Source of the DNA: Tigriopus japonicus
Lineage: Eukaryota > Arthropoda > Copepoda > Harpacticoida > Harpacticidae
Reading direction: 5' to 3'
Length of the DNA: 64,000 bases
Assembly (NCBI GenBank): GCA_010645155.1
Contig: JAAGOF010000064.1
Location: forward strand, 2,763,262-2,827,261
The position numbers and the translations under genes were made by a program. The notes below the pieces were generated by a model, which worked only from the letters and a program-made list of their open reading frames with translations, was not told where the DNA came from and made no database searches. Position 1 is the stretch's first letter. Every line of letters begins with the position of its first letter. Below are positions 10,232 through 22,772 of this stretch, piece by piece.

Positions 10232-13200
10232 TATGCACAAGAACACTCACGTTATTAATAGGTGGTCACATTCGACCTCTTTTTTTAAACAATTGTCTCA
10301 CTGCTTCACTATTCACGACATGATCTCATGTGCTGCTGTCAACTCAGGGATGTTTGCTGTTGTGCGATCACGGATCGCTTTGTAGCTAGCTCAGGAATAA
10401 TATCATCACCACCATCATCACCATCGTCACTGCCACCACCTTTTTTGACTGTACGCTCCATCCAGAGTTCAGACTACGGAGTGATCGACTCCATTCACTA
10501 CTCAGTAGTAACCCTAGGTACTACATGTGCTCTGGTGCAATCCTCTCCTATGCTCAACAGTACAGAGGCACAGCACTGATCGTTCGTTGAATACTACGTT
10601 GAGGACGTCCACTCCCAAAGTTGGATTACTTGGAAGATCGAGTACTCCTCGTTTTGCGCCAAGAATGAACGCGATCTTTGTTATTCATTCTTGCGGGTTA
10701 CGTGTCCATATGACGAGTGAATCCGCTAAGATGTGGGATAGCAAGAGCCTGGATATTGCTTTTAACTGATTGTGGCCTAACGTGGTCGTTAGAAGGAAGA
10801 CCGATGCAAATTACAAGTAAAGAGGGATAGTCAATGATAAAGCCGAGACATTCGTGCTATGCGTTTGAACATCGTTTGTACCCCTTGTATAAACAAAATG
10901 GGTAAAATGGGATGGGAGAAATGAAGCTCGAGCCATCTCCATCTCGTCTTTTTCCCTAATACGGCGTTGTCTCAAGCGATGTGGAACCAAAGACCTTGAA
11001 GCAAGGTGAATCTGATTAGGCGGTCCCATTCGCTCGATCTTGGCTCGAGTCAGCGGACATCTACGTAGTATGTAAGAGACAATATCCGAGCTAATCAGAC
11101 ATTAATACTGCAACATGAGTCGATCCGAGGGGAACATGCATCATCTGTACTACATTAGCCAGATCCATTTCGAACTAGCTTCATAAAGCCACATCCAGCA
11201 AAGCCCTATCCGAAAGAAAGTACATGCGTGTAATCCGTGTATAATACACCCATGAGAGCAGCAACTTCTTGGGGAAAATAAATTGATTCTCTCACTTTCC
11301 AGAGGCTTCAGAGTCACTCACTGGGAAAAAAATATAATGGAAATGTGCCAAAGCATCACTGTGGAGCCCCAAACGTGAGCGAGTTCCAGGAACAGAGCGT
11401 CTAAACCAATGTTGGTGGTTTTTTTGTGCCAGATATGGACCTCTTTCCCTGTTTGATATTGGGCAATCGGGAATTTATACCAGTTGTCAATAGAGAAGTG
11501 GTGGATGCGGTTGGCGGTGGGTTTGATCGCATTATTAGGGTCCTGAAGACCATGCGTCGAGCACACCATTGCCTTGGATTCTATTGGCACAAATCAGGGA
11601 ACCAACCATGGAGTCAATCCGATCCATCTTTTTTGTGTTCTTCCCCAGACTGAAACAATGGAGCATTGTTGGCAAGCACCCACTAACTTCTGTCGATATG
11701 TGACTCTCAAGGTTCCACGGTGATGGTGGGACAAAAGTGGACCGAACACGATCATGGGCCTACTATATATTTCATCTTCAAGATTTTCTTTCATTTTCCC
11801 TCTCTGTCTAAGCTCATTGGTAAAGCTTGAGTAACACTACATCCCTCTTGAATGCGATCTCAAGTGTGTGCAAGACGCTCATCGTTTTCCTCCGCTTTTT
11901 CTCACATACCCAATTTCCCAAACTATTGGGGCACGGTTGGTTGATTTTTCCAACATCTGTCTTTAGTCTTGACCTAGCGGCTCTTTTTTTAAATTTGAAG
12001 GGTGAGAAGAGGATCTTTCGTTCTTTCTCACCCTTTTTTATTCCAGCCAAAACTTTTGACCATTCTCAATGTGGTGGTAGCGGTCTTGGTGGAAATGTGC
12101 TGATAAAAGGCTCTTTTGAGCAAGAAACGCCTTTTCTGGTAGTTTGCACGTTCCAAATTCTCCCCACACTAGGGAAACCACTTTTGGCTTCATCAATACC
12201 TCCATCATATATCATTTACGATTTTCATCCCAAAGAAACCCCTTCCAAGTCCTTGGATGTTTTTGGACCCATTTAGCCCATTTGGGGACAAGCAAGAAGT
12301 CAGCGAGTGCGAAGGTAACAACATTGGCTCTCTCATTTTCCTAGTGTCTCCGTCTCATAGTGTGTGTGAGTGTGCACTGTTTGTGCTTCTCCACACTTGT
12401 TTCCCTCTAGGAAAAGGTGAGATGCATTTGCTTTGGAGGAGCAGTACGAAGACTACCACCGCCAATCGTCTTGTTTTCCCAGAACAAAACGTCCAGGAGT
12501 TGTTTGCTCACCAAACTTGCACCTCCTTTGATTAAACAAGCAGCCTCCAGTAAGCACAACACACTTTCCTTGGGATGTGAGATATATGTATATAAAGAGA
12601 GGGAGCATTATGAACACTTCGTTTTCTCTCTCACACGCATACATGTCTATAATCATCTTCATCCTATTCTAATTGTACATATCTCTGTTTCCCAACCGCC
12701 CAAGTCCAAATCAATCCTCACTTAATTAACCTCACCATCAATCTTACCGTGAACGGTCAGCTGGGAGTCGAAAAAACAATAACGCAAGATCAAACAAGGT
12801 CTAGACTTCATTTCCTGTTCCTAATGGCTGGTTCTCATCGACACAACCATGGCCAGTAACATTAAAAGTCGAGGAGGAGGAGAAGGATTACTATTTGAAG
12901 ACCCGGAGCGAGCAATGGTTGGTTTTCATTATGAGCATCCACCATTTCATCTCGCTCTTGAGACTATTTCGGGATCTTGGTTTACCGCAGGGCTCTTATA
13001 TGAGATGAGATGTTTGGATATGTATTGCACAGTGGAAAATTAAAACATTCAACGTAGCCTTAGGAGGGCTTAAGATACGAGCAGAAAAGTCTTGGGGTGG
13101 GAATTTAAGGCAAGTGTAATGATAAAAAACGTAATTGCAATTATGCTATCTTGTTGTGCCAGATATAACCGGGATGGTAGATCTAGTATTGGCTTTTCTC

Positions 13201-14926
13201 TCGCCAGGAGGAATTTCCAATGTATCAACTCTTGATACAGTGACTAACTTGTCAGACGTTAGAATGTAATTCAATTGGTAAAAAAACAAGAGCTTCATCT
13301 GACTTGAATGAGAATCCGTCGAAACCATACTGTTCCGTCTGGTTTGGGGTTCCACTCTCATGCCAACCAAGATCAGAAAAAGAACGAAAGAAAGCGTGAA
13401 AGACTGCAAGAAAGACGAAAAACTTTGAATTCGGAGAGGAACAAAAAGAAAAGCAAGAAATCAGATTACAACTCCAAGCAACTTTGGTGAGGAATTTAAA
13501 CTTGTCCTGGCCTCCGTCAGAGACTGTCAGCCTTCTTTCCCCTCCTCTCTCTGTTCCATATCTTTGTGCGTGATCCATTTGATATCCTCAAAGTGATCCC
13601 AGTGGCTCTGCTTCCCATCAAATCTCTCTCTCACTGACTTTGTCGTCTTCATCGGCCAACATCGGTCTGCAATGAGAGAAGCCAAAACAAGGTTTAGGAA
13701 CGAGAGTTAGTTCATCCAGAACAAAAGCGACGTGAAGAGTCCTGAAGGTACAATACTCAATGGAGCCTTTGAGATGAGCCCTATGCTTGTTTGACGTCGA
13801 GATCAAGTTTTTCTTCGAGGGAAAACGTGGGAGGAGTAGGAGGGGAAGAACGCCAAGAACACAGGCATCTTCTCGCCACACCGGTATTTTAAAAAAAAAA
13901 CTCGCCTCACGTCGATCAAAACTTTTTGGGTTGAAGTTGGACTCACGGACTCGGCTCTTCTTATGGCTCAACATGTGTCATTAAACTTTCCGACAAAGTC
14001 CGTCCTTCAGGGAATGACAATTATAGACAGACAATCCCGTTTCCATTTGTATTAGGAGGTTTCAAATGGAACGTGTTTTTGGAGGAACACAATCGCTCAA
14101 ATTGAGTGGTTGGAAAAGAACCCATTTTCCACGTGGCTGGTTCCCCCTGATCCCAGAACAGGTCTTACTATAATCAATTACATTCATCTGGAGGGAAAGG
14201 CCGAGACATGTAAACCTCGACTGGTCAGATTGAATCCCATTTCTCGGACCTAATTAAGCTGGTAAAGCTAGTCAGAGACAGAGAAACAGAGAGATTTGTG
14301 CTTCTCGAGGAAGTACAACCTTATTTCCTGACTCATTGTCATGCCGTAAATGATTCGTAGGTCAATTTGCACACATCCTGACTGAATAACTTAACGCCTT
14401 AAAAGGCTAGGCTCTCTCTTTCTGAAAGCCGTATCATGATTTACATAAAGGCCAAGAGGATGGCAGAGATAGATTAAGACAAAACATTGTGACCATTCTG
14501 AATCTTTTCTCGTCATCTTGGCATCCCAAGGGAAAGTGCTTGGACCGTTTCCGGTGCACGGAGTGTATCCAGTTTCAACCACTGAATAAGGAAAAACAAA
14601 AAGGTAAGACAAAGGTTCCGAAAGGTCTTTTTCTTGTTGTATTTTGGGCTCTCCAGCATAAAGTACGAACGAATGGATGAAACGATTTTGGAAGCAATCA
14701 AGTGGCAGAGAGGAAGGAGTTGCATCATAACATAAAGCCGTCCAGAATTGCTTATTTTGTTTTGAGCAACTTTGGAATTGAAGGTGAGACCGAGCTCAAC
14801 CTAAAATGACGGATCCAACCGCAAGACCTCTCGTCGGAAACACCAAACGGAACCCAACCCCAATTCCAAACGTTCAGTACGAATTGGAAGAGGCGCTTTC
14901 AAAACACAATAATCTGAGCCAGCCCT

Positions 14927-14929
<3 letters not shown>
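10232..14929. other. Intergenic, no convincing gene
   Basis: Several frames of 60-150 codons exist, for example 11827-12276, which starts with TTG. None has a domain, a good start and splice sites together. The region holds short low-complexity stretches such as ACC/ATC near 10400. Confidence 0.45.

Positions 14930-14961
<32 letters not shown>
14930..14961 (+). repeat. (GA)n run in presumed promoter or leader
   Basis: An uninterrupted GA dinucleotide run of about 32 bp lies 500 bp upstream of the start codon of the CSIM-protein gene. GA runs can bind GAGA-type factors in arthropod promoters. A further (AAG)n tract lies at 15151-15175. A regulatory role is inference. Confidence 0.5.
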
Positions 14962-14965
<4 letters not shown>

Positions 14966-15150
14966 CCTCTGCTTTTCTCCACTCTTCCGTTCGTTTGGCT
15001 TGGTTCTCTGAGTTGTTCCATTGGCCGTATTCGTGGGAGCTCTCTTTCTCTCCCTCAAATTCTCAGAGCGGTCGGTCGTTCGGTCTTCATCCTCGCTTTT
15101 CGTTTGAGCGACAAACAGTTGTAAAGCAATTGAGCTTGGGGAAAGAACTT

Positions 15151-15175
15151 AAGAAGAAGAAGAAGAAGAAGAAGA
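15151..15175 (+). repeat. (AAG)n microsatellite
   Basis: Eight AAG units in the presumed 5' leader or promoter of the gene starting at 15461. Confidence 0.8.
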
Positions 15176-15460
15176 GCTTGTCCCCCAAATCAGACCGCCC
15201 AGTAGACCAAACCAATAGAGTCCCTTTTCACTCAACTTCAAGCATCATAACCCCCAAAGACCAAAAGGACAATTTCTCCGCCTAAAACCACAGTCTTGAA
15301 CCAAAACCACCGTACCTTGCAGAAAGATAGACACTCACAGACGAGTCCTCTCTCCCCGTCACTTTACCTCGTGGTGCCATCGTTGACGGACGTCCATTTC
15401 GTGCTTCCCTGGGGACGAAAACACAAAGAACTAACCTGGATACGTGCAAAAAGTTGAAAA

Positions 15461-15914
15461 ATGGCCCAAGTTGTGCAACCTCGACCTTCACTCCTGGGCA
15501 CCCATCCCACACCGGTCTTAAGTACCATGAAACGCAGAGACACTGACCCAACCCACAATGGCGGATCCGGAAGTATTTCCTACATCGGCAGAGACACAAG
15601 CATGAGCAGCAGCAGTTCCTCATCATGTTCCTCCACGAGCACACCCACGCGACAGCGTCGGAAAATGAGTACTTGGTTGAATTGGTGGCGAGGCAAAGCG
15701 GCCTTGGCCTCTGGCCGACTCAAGACTGACGTGGAAAGACCCTTGAATGAAACCAACCGATCTCATATCTGCACCTGTGGGGTGAATAACAGCCTCCTTG
15801 GCAGGACAACGTGTAGTGGTTCTGAACGAGAGGATCATCCAGTGTCGTCCTCAACTTCGCAACTGCTCTCAGTGTTGCCGACCTCTTCGAATTCTTGGAA
15901 AGAGACCTCACCTG
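15461..15914 (+). CDS. CSIM protein gene, exon 1 (unrecognised protein)
   Basis: First of four exons that together encode 459 residues (joined length 1380 bases including the stop). ATG at 15461 is preceded by an in-frame TGA at 15455-15457, so this start is firm. The exon codes residues 1-151 plus one base and ends at the donor CCTG/GTAAGA. The protein here is basic and Ser-rich, with a poly-Ser block around residues 49-56, RQRRK near 65, and the Trp-rich segment STWLNWWRG, which might sit on membranes. No known domain was recognised. Reading through the donor would give a 196-residue protein, but the phase match to exon 2 and the good donor favour splicing. Confidence 0.6.
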
Positions 15915-17578
15915 GTAAGAAACTTTCGATTTGGGAGGAGGCCCCTCTTTCTTATCAGACTAATGGAGGACAGATAGCCTCTGGAAGTCCACCTTGCCCC
16001 CAAACGAGCACACCCAAGAGGTTATCTCATTTCCCTAGAAAGACGGCTTAAAGTCTTGTCAATTGTTCCTTCCGCGTTTCTTGAGGGAACTTCAAGGAAT
16101 AACAGACCTTGGGGTGGTTCGTTTCATGGCGGCCCTCTTCAAAGAGGAGTGTGAATATGGATCCTGGGGGAATAGTGGCCGCACTGCCTTGCTAATGAGG
16201 CCCTCTTTAAAAGCAGCTTAGACAAGACCTTCTTCTTCCGTCCATTCAGTTCAAGCCCTGTCCTCACTTCCCTTAGCTTCAAAGACGAACGAAATGTCTT
16301 GAGCTGAATAGCCCCGCAATCATCATGATTGTTCAAAGTCATTGGGCCTAATTTGCTTGAGAAGCCTGAACGAAGCTCCGTTTGGTTCATTCCGTTTTTA
16401 TGTCTTTCGGTCATGATTTTTATGCCCCTTTCAAAAAAAAGATATGATCTTGCAGAGAATTTTACCGACGAGAACCCGCAAATCGGCCAAAATCACTCTT
16501 TCTTGCTTGACAGGCCACCAAAAAGACGAGAGAAAAAGGGATATCAAGCAAGTTTTCTCCCGTTCCTATTGTCTGGGACTCTGTGTAAATATTTTATGAA
16601 TCCAATTCCAGCATTTCTTTCAAGGAAAAAAAACACCATCGGCCTTTTTGTCGGCTTAAAAAACGACCTTAATCTTAGAGAACCTTGACTGGTTTAAGCA
16701 ATCATGCTAACATTAGAATTAACGTGGATAGAGAAAAGTTTGACAGAGACTTGTTTCAAGCTCTGTTTCTTCCACTGTTTTCTGCAAAAGATCAAGGCTT
16801 TCCTTTTTCCACTGTATTTTTGCTTTGAATCTGAACTCAATTTGAAAGTTTGTCTTCTCTTTTTTCCCCTCTGAAAGTTGGGCTCATGCCATCATTTCCC
16901 AGAGCTAATTGATCTTCAGTGGTGCTATGAGCTCACTATCCACTTTTCATCCAACTTTTCCGTGTCACATCAAATCATATCCGAGTCTTTTGTTTTCTTT
17001 AGGCCTGTCCAATATAGTTACAATCCAATTATATGGAATTGATGGAGAATCCTTCGTTCAAGTTTGGACTCAGCCATCGGAGTGAACTAAGCTTCTTTGC
17101 CTTTGGGAAGCATGACTCAAATTGCTACAATGAAACGAACACAAGCACAGAAAAGTAGGAAACGATGGAACGAAAAAAAGGAAAAGTTTGCAAAAGTCGA
17201 CTTTGCATTGGTGCCTCAGCAAGTCACTTGATGCGTGCTGACTGGCTCTGTTGGAGGCTCTTCTCGTTTGAAAACCCTTAAAACCTTTTGAAATTATGTG
17301 CACTGTCAAGTCTTCCCTTTTTACATAGATCTATCCTGACGTGCTTGATATTCTTAACGGGAATTTCGGCCTTTGAACAGGGATCTTGCTCATGATCCAA
17401 GTTCCAAGAATCTTCAATACCCATCCGTCCGTTCCTCAGTTCCAAGGAAGCCATGGTTGCAAGCAGGAAATTAGGCCATGATTGTTTCTTTATCTTTAAA
17501 GAGGGGATGCACCCGAAAGTTCCAATCTGTGCCCAACAGGAGAGATCAGTGACTAGGAGGAGCCATGTTTTGACCTTG

Positions 17579-17602
17579 CATCCATCCATCCATCCATCCA
17601 TT
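17579..17602 (+). repeat. (TCCA)n microsatellite
   Basis: About five to six tandem TCCA units inside the long intron. Confidence 0.85.
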
Positions 17603-19108
17603 CAAGCAAACACACTTGTCCACGTTCATTGCCGTGGAGGTGAATCTAGAAAGAGATGCACCAAAAAGAGAGATCTTGTGTTGAGAAAGAGAGAAAGAGA
17701 GAAAGAAGGAAGGAGAGAAGCCCCTTCACTTTACTACATTGGGCGCACACTGACTTCAGGAGGCCTTCTTCCATGGAAAGGATTCAAAACTTTTCCGAAG
17801 CCACAGAGAGCAAGCGCTACGATAGAAGGGCACGTCCCAACCAGAGAACCTTTCGTTGCATCCAAGCCAGGTCACGCAAACAATGGTGGCAAAAGCCTGG
17901 CTTCTTGACATTTGAAACCAGCACATCTCTAAATAAACTTATCCTCGAGATGTTGTACTACATTTAATCAAGTCATTCCAAGCTTGCTGACTCTGGTCTC
18001 CAAGGTCGACCGCAAGCTCATCTTGATTCAAAGGCTTTGGAGTGAGAAAGCTGAAGGTTAGGTAGAACTTGAGTGATGACGTGAAAAGGCTCGAGGAAAT
18101 GAAACGAAGGCCTCACTTCGTGCCCTGTCATAAAGATCAACGACGTTCAAGTACTATTCACTTGGGTTTGGGACCCATAAATGACAGATAAAGGCAGCAG
18201 GGCATGCCGCTCTGCTAGCACTAAAATGACAGCCGTCACTTTTGACAAAAGGCCAAGGTCTGACCATGAATGAATGGTGCAAGCTCCTCTTCGAGGTTAC
18301 AGAACTTGGATCGGGAGCCGGAAACCTTGACATCTTGACGCATCGCAACTTGATGCACCAAAAGAATCCTAAAAATAAGTCATATTGGCCATGAAGAACA
18401 ATTAGGCACTTCTCCAACTGAAAAAAAGAAGGGGTTGAATCGTTCATCACGTGGAAAACTTTTTTCCATTTGTCACGTTTTTACCTTGTGCTTCCTGTCT
18501 TGATTTGGAAAAGACGTCAAGTCGTCTAAAGTGGTTCGTTTCCGTATTCCTTATTTTTTTGCCATGATTATCTGCTTTCGTGTAGGCTTAACTTTTCATT
18601 CTCATCTTTGATGACTCTGCCACATTTTTAGGTAGAAAGCACGGAAAAGCCAAGGAATTTTCATTTTCCGTCAAGTGCAATGAGATGGAAGGGACCAGAC
18701 ACTTCATCATTAGTGAACGAGGTTTCCATCCTTTTTCCTTATGTGTATGCACAATTAACAACATACGCAAATGGGCTAAAAATGTGCCTTCAATAACCAG
18801 AAAGGATCAAGGAGTTGTAGCTTAAATATGGAAAAAAATGAAGAGAGGAAGCAGAAAGAAAATACATCCATCAAAAGTTTGAGCCCTCAACTTTTCTTCG
18901 AGATTAGCAAAATTTTGCGGAGCTCTGAAGGGCCCCTCAGTATTTCGAGAATTCATCTTTTGTCCGTTTTTGAGCAGAACTTTATCAGCTTGAACTCAAA
19001 CTTCAAAGCAATGATTTAATAATGATGATATTTCCTGGGGCTGTTCTCAAGATCTCAACGCGTTCGCATTAACCAATGGAGCGTGCTTTATCGTCTTGGC
19101 CCTCAAGG

Positions 19109-19137
19109 TCTCTCTTTCTCTTTCTCTTTCTCTCTTC
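19109..19137 (+). repeat. (CTCTTT)n pyrimidine tract
   Basis: An imperfect CTTTCT repeat of about 29 bp inside intron 1 of the CSIM protein gene. Confidence 0.75.
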
Positions 19138-19207
19138 ACTCATTACTATGCAGGTTCTTTTTGGTATCCACTTTAGCTTTCCCCTGACTTAATTAATCCA
19201 ATCTCAC

Positions 19208-19413
19208 CTGACAAGATCGGAGAAGGCGTCTCGTGTGTCGTTGCCAAGATCAAGATCCAACATCTTGAGGCTCCAACTACGTACTATACGTCGTCCTTGC
19301 TCCAAGGTTCCATATTCGAAAATGGCCTTCTCAGGAAGTCCATTGACTGATTCCTTGTTCAGGAGGACGTTTGACTTAGAATGCCAAACGCCCCCGTTGA
19401 TCCCGAGTCTTTT
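19208..19413 (-). CDS. Candidate exon of an antisense nested gene
   Basis: On the minus strand an open frame runs from a possible acceptor (CATTGGCCAG before 19413) to a good donor GTCAG/GTGAGA (intron begins at 19207). It codes about 68 residues, including LGINGGVWHSKSN and LDLDLGNDTRDAF, of coding-like composition. The upstream polypyrimidine tract is weak and no partner exon is established. It would be a gene nested antisense in the CSIM-gene intron. No family was recognised; chance cannot be excluded. Confidence 0.22.
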
Positions 19414-19841
19414 CTGGCCAATGATAGCAAGGGAGGCTCCCAAGGGAGATGTTGCCCACTACCCACCCATTGCCATATCAGCCACTTTGTTGAATTTGGC
19501 TGATGTTGGGTAAATATTTTCCTTTGATAAATTATGCATGCAGATCCAGGGATAATTTTGTCTAGTGTCCTTTCTGTGCCTTTGGGGGGAACATCAAATG
19601 GCCAAGGCAACCTTTCAACCTTTGGTCAGAGAGGAGAACGATCATCACCATCAATGCCAATGGCAGGAAATGGATACGGCTGTTATATGAAAGTAGTAGA
19701 AGCAGAAGAAGAAGAGACGATCATGGTTTGGAAAGAAGCTAGGAACGACTTTATGCATCCATCTTGATGGATGATCAAAGCACGCAGAGAGATGCGCCCG
19801 GAGGTTTCTCAAGACCATGCCCACTACCAACGTGTTCCCTG

Positions 19842-19860
19842 TTGTCGTCGTCGTCGTCGT
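19842..19860 (+). repeat. (GTC)n microsatellite
   Basis: About six tandem GTC units inside the long intron. Confidence 0.8.
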
Positions 19861-21651
19861 TATCGTCATCACCCTTGTCCCGTTGGCCCTCGACGTTTTT
19901 GGTGGATAGAGATCGTGATTGGGTGATCAATGCCAATGCAGCTCATGTCTGGGTCTGATAGCACGTCATCGACCCACTATCATGATGTGAGACAGTCCTC
20001 GAAGGAAAAACGACCAGAATGAATGAGAGCTCATTCGAGTGGTTTGATTGGCAAACTCGGGTATAATTTCACGCACTGAACCTCCAATATCCTCTTGGCG
20101 AGGGTCTCTTGAAAAGCCAGGAATCCGGGACAGAAATCTGGCTTGATCCATCAGAAGGAAGTCGAAGCTTTCCTGTTTGTGACCAAAAAGACATCGTTCC
20201 ACCTCGTATCATACCAACGCTAAACTTGTTACGATATTCTAGCACTATGCAGCAAGGTTAGGTTCCGGCGATATTTTGAAGCAGAACGAGAGATGCCGAT
20301 GCGCTTCTTTTGGCAATACGGTCCCAACTCATCCCCTCTTCTCGTGTCCTCAATGCCCATCGTCATATTTGATAGTCCCAACTTTCTCCGTTTCAAGCCC
20401 ATCCGTCCTCCAACCTGGATATATATTGTTGCATTGGCCTTTTATGGGAAAGCCGAAAACTGGAAAGCCAGAGAAGGCACATGCTACACGTACCTCCTCC
20501 GTACGGGTTTTATGGGGCTACAAATGATCCAAAACTCTGACAGGTTTTGCTAAACGGGCCCGTGTTTCGCTTGGTTTTTCTTTCTCTCTTTCGTACCCAT
20601 TGTTGTTGGAGGCGGCTCAAATGAACCTTTCATTCTCCTTCAACGAGGCTTGGCCATTGTTCAAATTTTGCCCATCCCGTTTAACTCGCTCGCTCTTGGG
20701 ATGAGCCTCTATCTTGTTGCAAGATCTGGGCGTAAAGCTAAGGAAACTTTCAAAATTTGCTTCTTTTCACCCAGTTTCTGAAATGGGCGAGCTTCCGGAA
20801 GTTTTCCTTTACATGTGATATCTATTCGAGGTCTCAAAGGACAGATCTCTCCATAGAATGGCAACCTGGAACAAGGGATTCCCAAGTTTTTTTGAGGGGG
20901 GGAGGAAAGGGTCCCTCCCAACTCTTTTCTTACCTTCTCTGCTTTACGAATAGCTGGGTTTGGAGGAGATTTTCTTCTTTTACTGCACCACTGGACTTGG
21001 CCACCTACTGATATGATCAATTCCCTACTTCAAGGGTTATTTCAAAGGCATTCAGATGAATGTTGAAGAGGGCACAAAAAGTGCTGCGCAGAGACAGTTC
21101 CATTTTATCGTTTACTATTGCTCCCCTTCTTTTTGAGTTTTGAGCCAGAATAATGTATACAGGTTTTTCGCCCTCAGGCTTTGTGGGTGGAAAAGATACA
21201 TATATTGTGAGGTTCTGCCTTGATGGAACTTGGTCTTTTGAGCTTGAGTTGAATGCAGAACACTCACTGATTCACTCACTTGGCGAAGGCGAATGTATCC
21301 ACTAGAATGACACGAAATTAAAAGTTATGGCTTGTCAAGTACAAGAAAAATGGGATTTATGTTCAACCGTTGGATGACAAGGTTCCTACGAGCCAACGAA
21401 GATTGCACTTTTGCCAATGATTCATAAATTTCTAAAAATTCAGCTCCAGAAAATGCAATGATGCACTCTAAGGTCATGGAAGTTCGAACTCATAATTCCG
21501 AGGAATCCCAGCTGTGCTATGAATGACATTGGTGCCTGTTGGTGCCTTGAAAATAACTAAATAAGAAGAACCCTGACCTTTTACTCTCCAAATAGTTGCT
21601 CTTGGAAGTCAACCAAATTCACTTTGACATTTCAAATTTATTTCCTTCCAG

Positions 21652-22040
21652 ATTTATTCCCAATGGACTCGTCTCCTTGTGACAGGAACCAACCAATGGA
21701 AACCAACCACCACCACCATCCTCATCCTCAACCTCATCATCATCTTCATCATCATCATCATCACCTTCATCATCACAATCACCTTAACAACCCTCATCAC
21801 AAGAGCTGTGCCTGCTATCAGAACTCGTCATCAGATTCCGTTTGTCAAGCTCAGGAAGGACGGGACGTGCTTTATTTGAGGTTAAATTCCAATAGCTCGA
21901 CCACTTTGTCCGATGACCTTGACCTTGGAACAAGACTCGACTTCATGGTCAACGTAGCAGCCTCCAATCCGGATCTGACGGAAGAAACTGATTGTGATAC
22001 GGCCCTTTTCGTGGGTGGAAATGGCAACAAGAGTTCAAAG
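21652..22040 (+). CDS. CSIM protein gene, exon 2 (His-rich)
   Basis: The acceptor TTCCTTCCAG is followed by ATTTATTCCC; the first two bases complete the split codon from exon 1 (phase 1). It codes residues 152-281. Residues 171-201 are a His-rich block (20 His among 31), followed by the Cys-containing KSCACYQN and an acidic Asp/Leu/Asn-rich stretch. His-rich tracts can bind metals or drive nuclear-speckle targeting; here the role is unknown. The exon ends in phase 0 at AAAG/GTACCA, a weaker donor than the others. Read-through would end after two codons, giving a possible short isoform. Confidence 0.6.
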
Positions 22041-22388
22041 GTACCATAGAGAATACCGTCATAACTGTCATGTCAATTAGTACAGAGATAAGTTACGGTC
22101 CGTTTCGAGCGAAACCCTTTTTGGCCTTTATTCGAGGCCAGACGAGACTGAACTCACCCACCAACTCGATGGTATTTTTCCTCAGTCCCTGGGGATGACA
22201 GTTTCCTAATTTAGAATTTGGTGGAAAGGCTATTAAAAGGGCATTGCAGATTATTGTCCTTGGAGGTTAAGGGGCTGCTTGTGACAAGGGAATTTAGGAG
22301 AACTGGACCCACCTTCTCATGGCCTTTCAAAGGGTCTCGGCGACATAAACGAAAAGCTGAACTCGCCTTTACGCATTTTCTTTTTCAG
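22041..22388. other. Intron 2 of the CSIM protein gene
   Basis: A 348-bp intron from GTACCA to the acceptor TTCTTTTTCAG. Stops interrupt the frame throughout. Confidence 0.5.
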
Positions 22389-22772
22389 TCACCTTTTTTA
22401 AGCGGACGGCCTTCAAGTAGTAGCGTGACCAAAGGCAACAAACCTTTTCGGAGCAAGTTTCCTAGTCCGTTTCGAAACAGGAAGAACCTTCACCCGGGGC
22501 CTGGAACAGGGTGTTCCACCCTGTATTCGGGCCAACAAACCCCAACCCTGGCCAAAAATATCCCCTACTCAGCCTTGAGCTCAACAAACTCACCCACTCA
22601 GCCTTTGGGTCCCGAAGAACAAGAGTTGGAGGCCGCACTTGGCCTTGAGAAACCGTCCATTTCCAAAGAAGAATTACTAAGGCTCTACATCCAAAAGCTT
22701 GATGAAGAGGCTAACTATTTCAAGGCCAGTTCTCCCACTGAGGACGACCTTTGCGATTGTCCGAAATGTCAG
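22389..22772 (+). CDS. CSIM protein gene, exon 3
   Basis: The acceptor TTTTTCAG precedes 22389 and the donor CAG/GTGAGC follows 22772, both in phase 0. It codes residues 282-409: a basic Ser/Pro-rich start (SPFLSGRPSSSSVTKG), a linker, then a probable helix (PSISKEELLRLYIQKLDEEA), and a Cys cluster CDCPKCQ at 403-409 directly before the splice. The helix and the Cys cluster look like the structured core of the protein and are the best queries for homologues. Confidence 0.65.

Larger units (their letters stand above)
15915..21651. other. Intron 1 of the CSIM protein gene
   Basis: A 5.7-kb inferred intron between donor GTAAGA (15915) and acceptor TTCCTTCCAG (ending 21651). It contains microsatellites (CATC near 17580, CTTT near 19110, GTC near 19845) and one candidate minus-strand exon at 19208-19413. 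Nothing else was recognised. Confidence 0.5.

Noticed and set aside
17325..17454. Minus-strand ATG frame in good start context, ending at a possible donor CTAT/GTAAAA
   Set aside because: The donor is weak and no partner exon was found; insufficient for a gene call.
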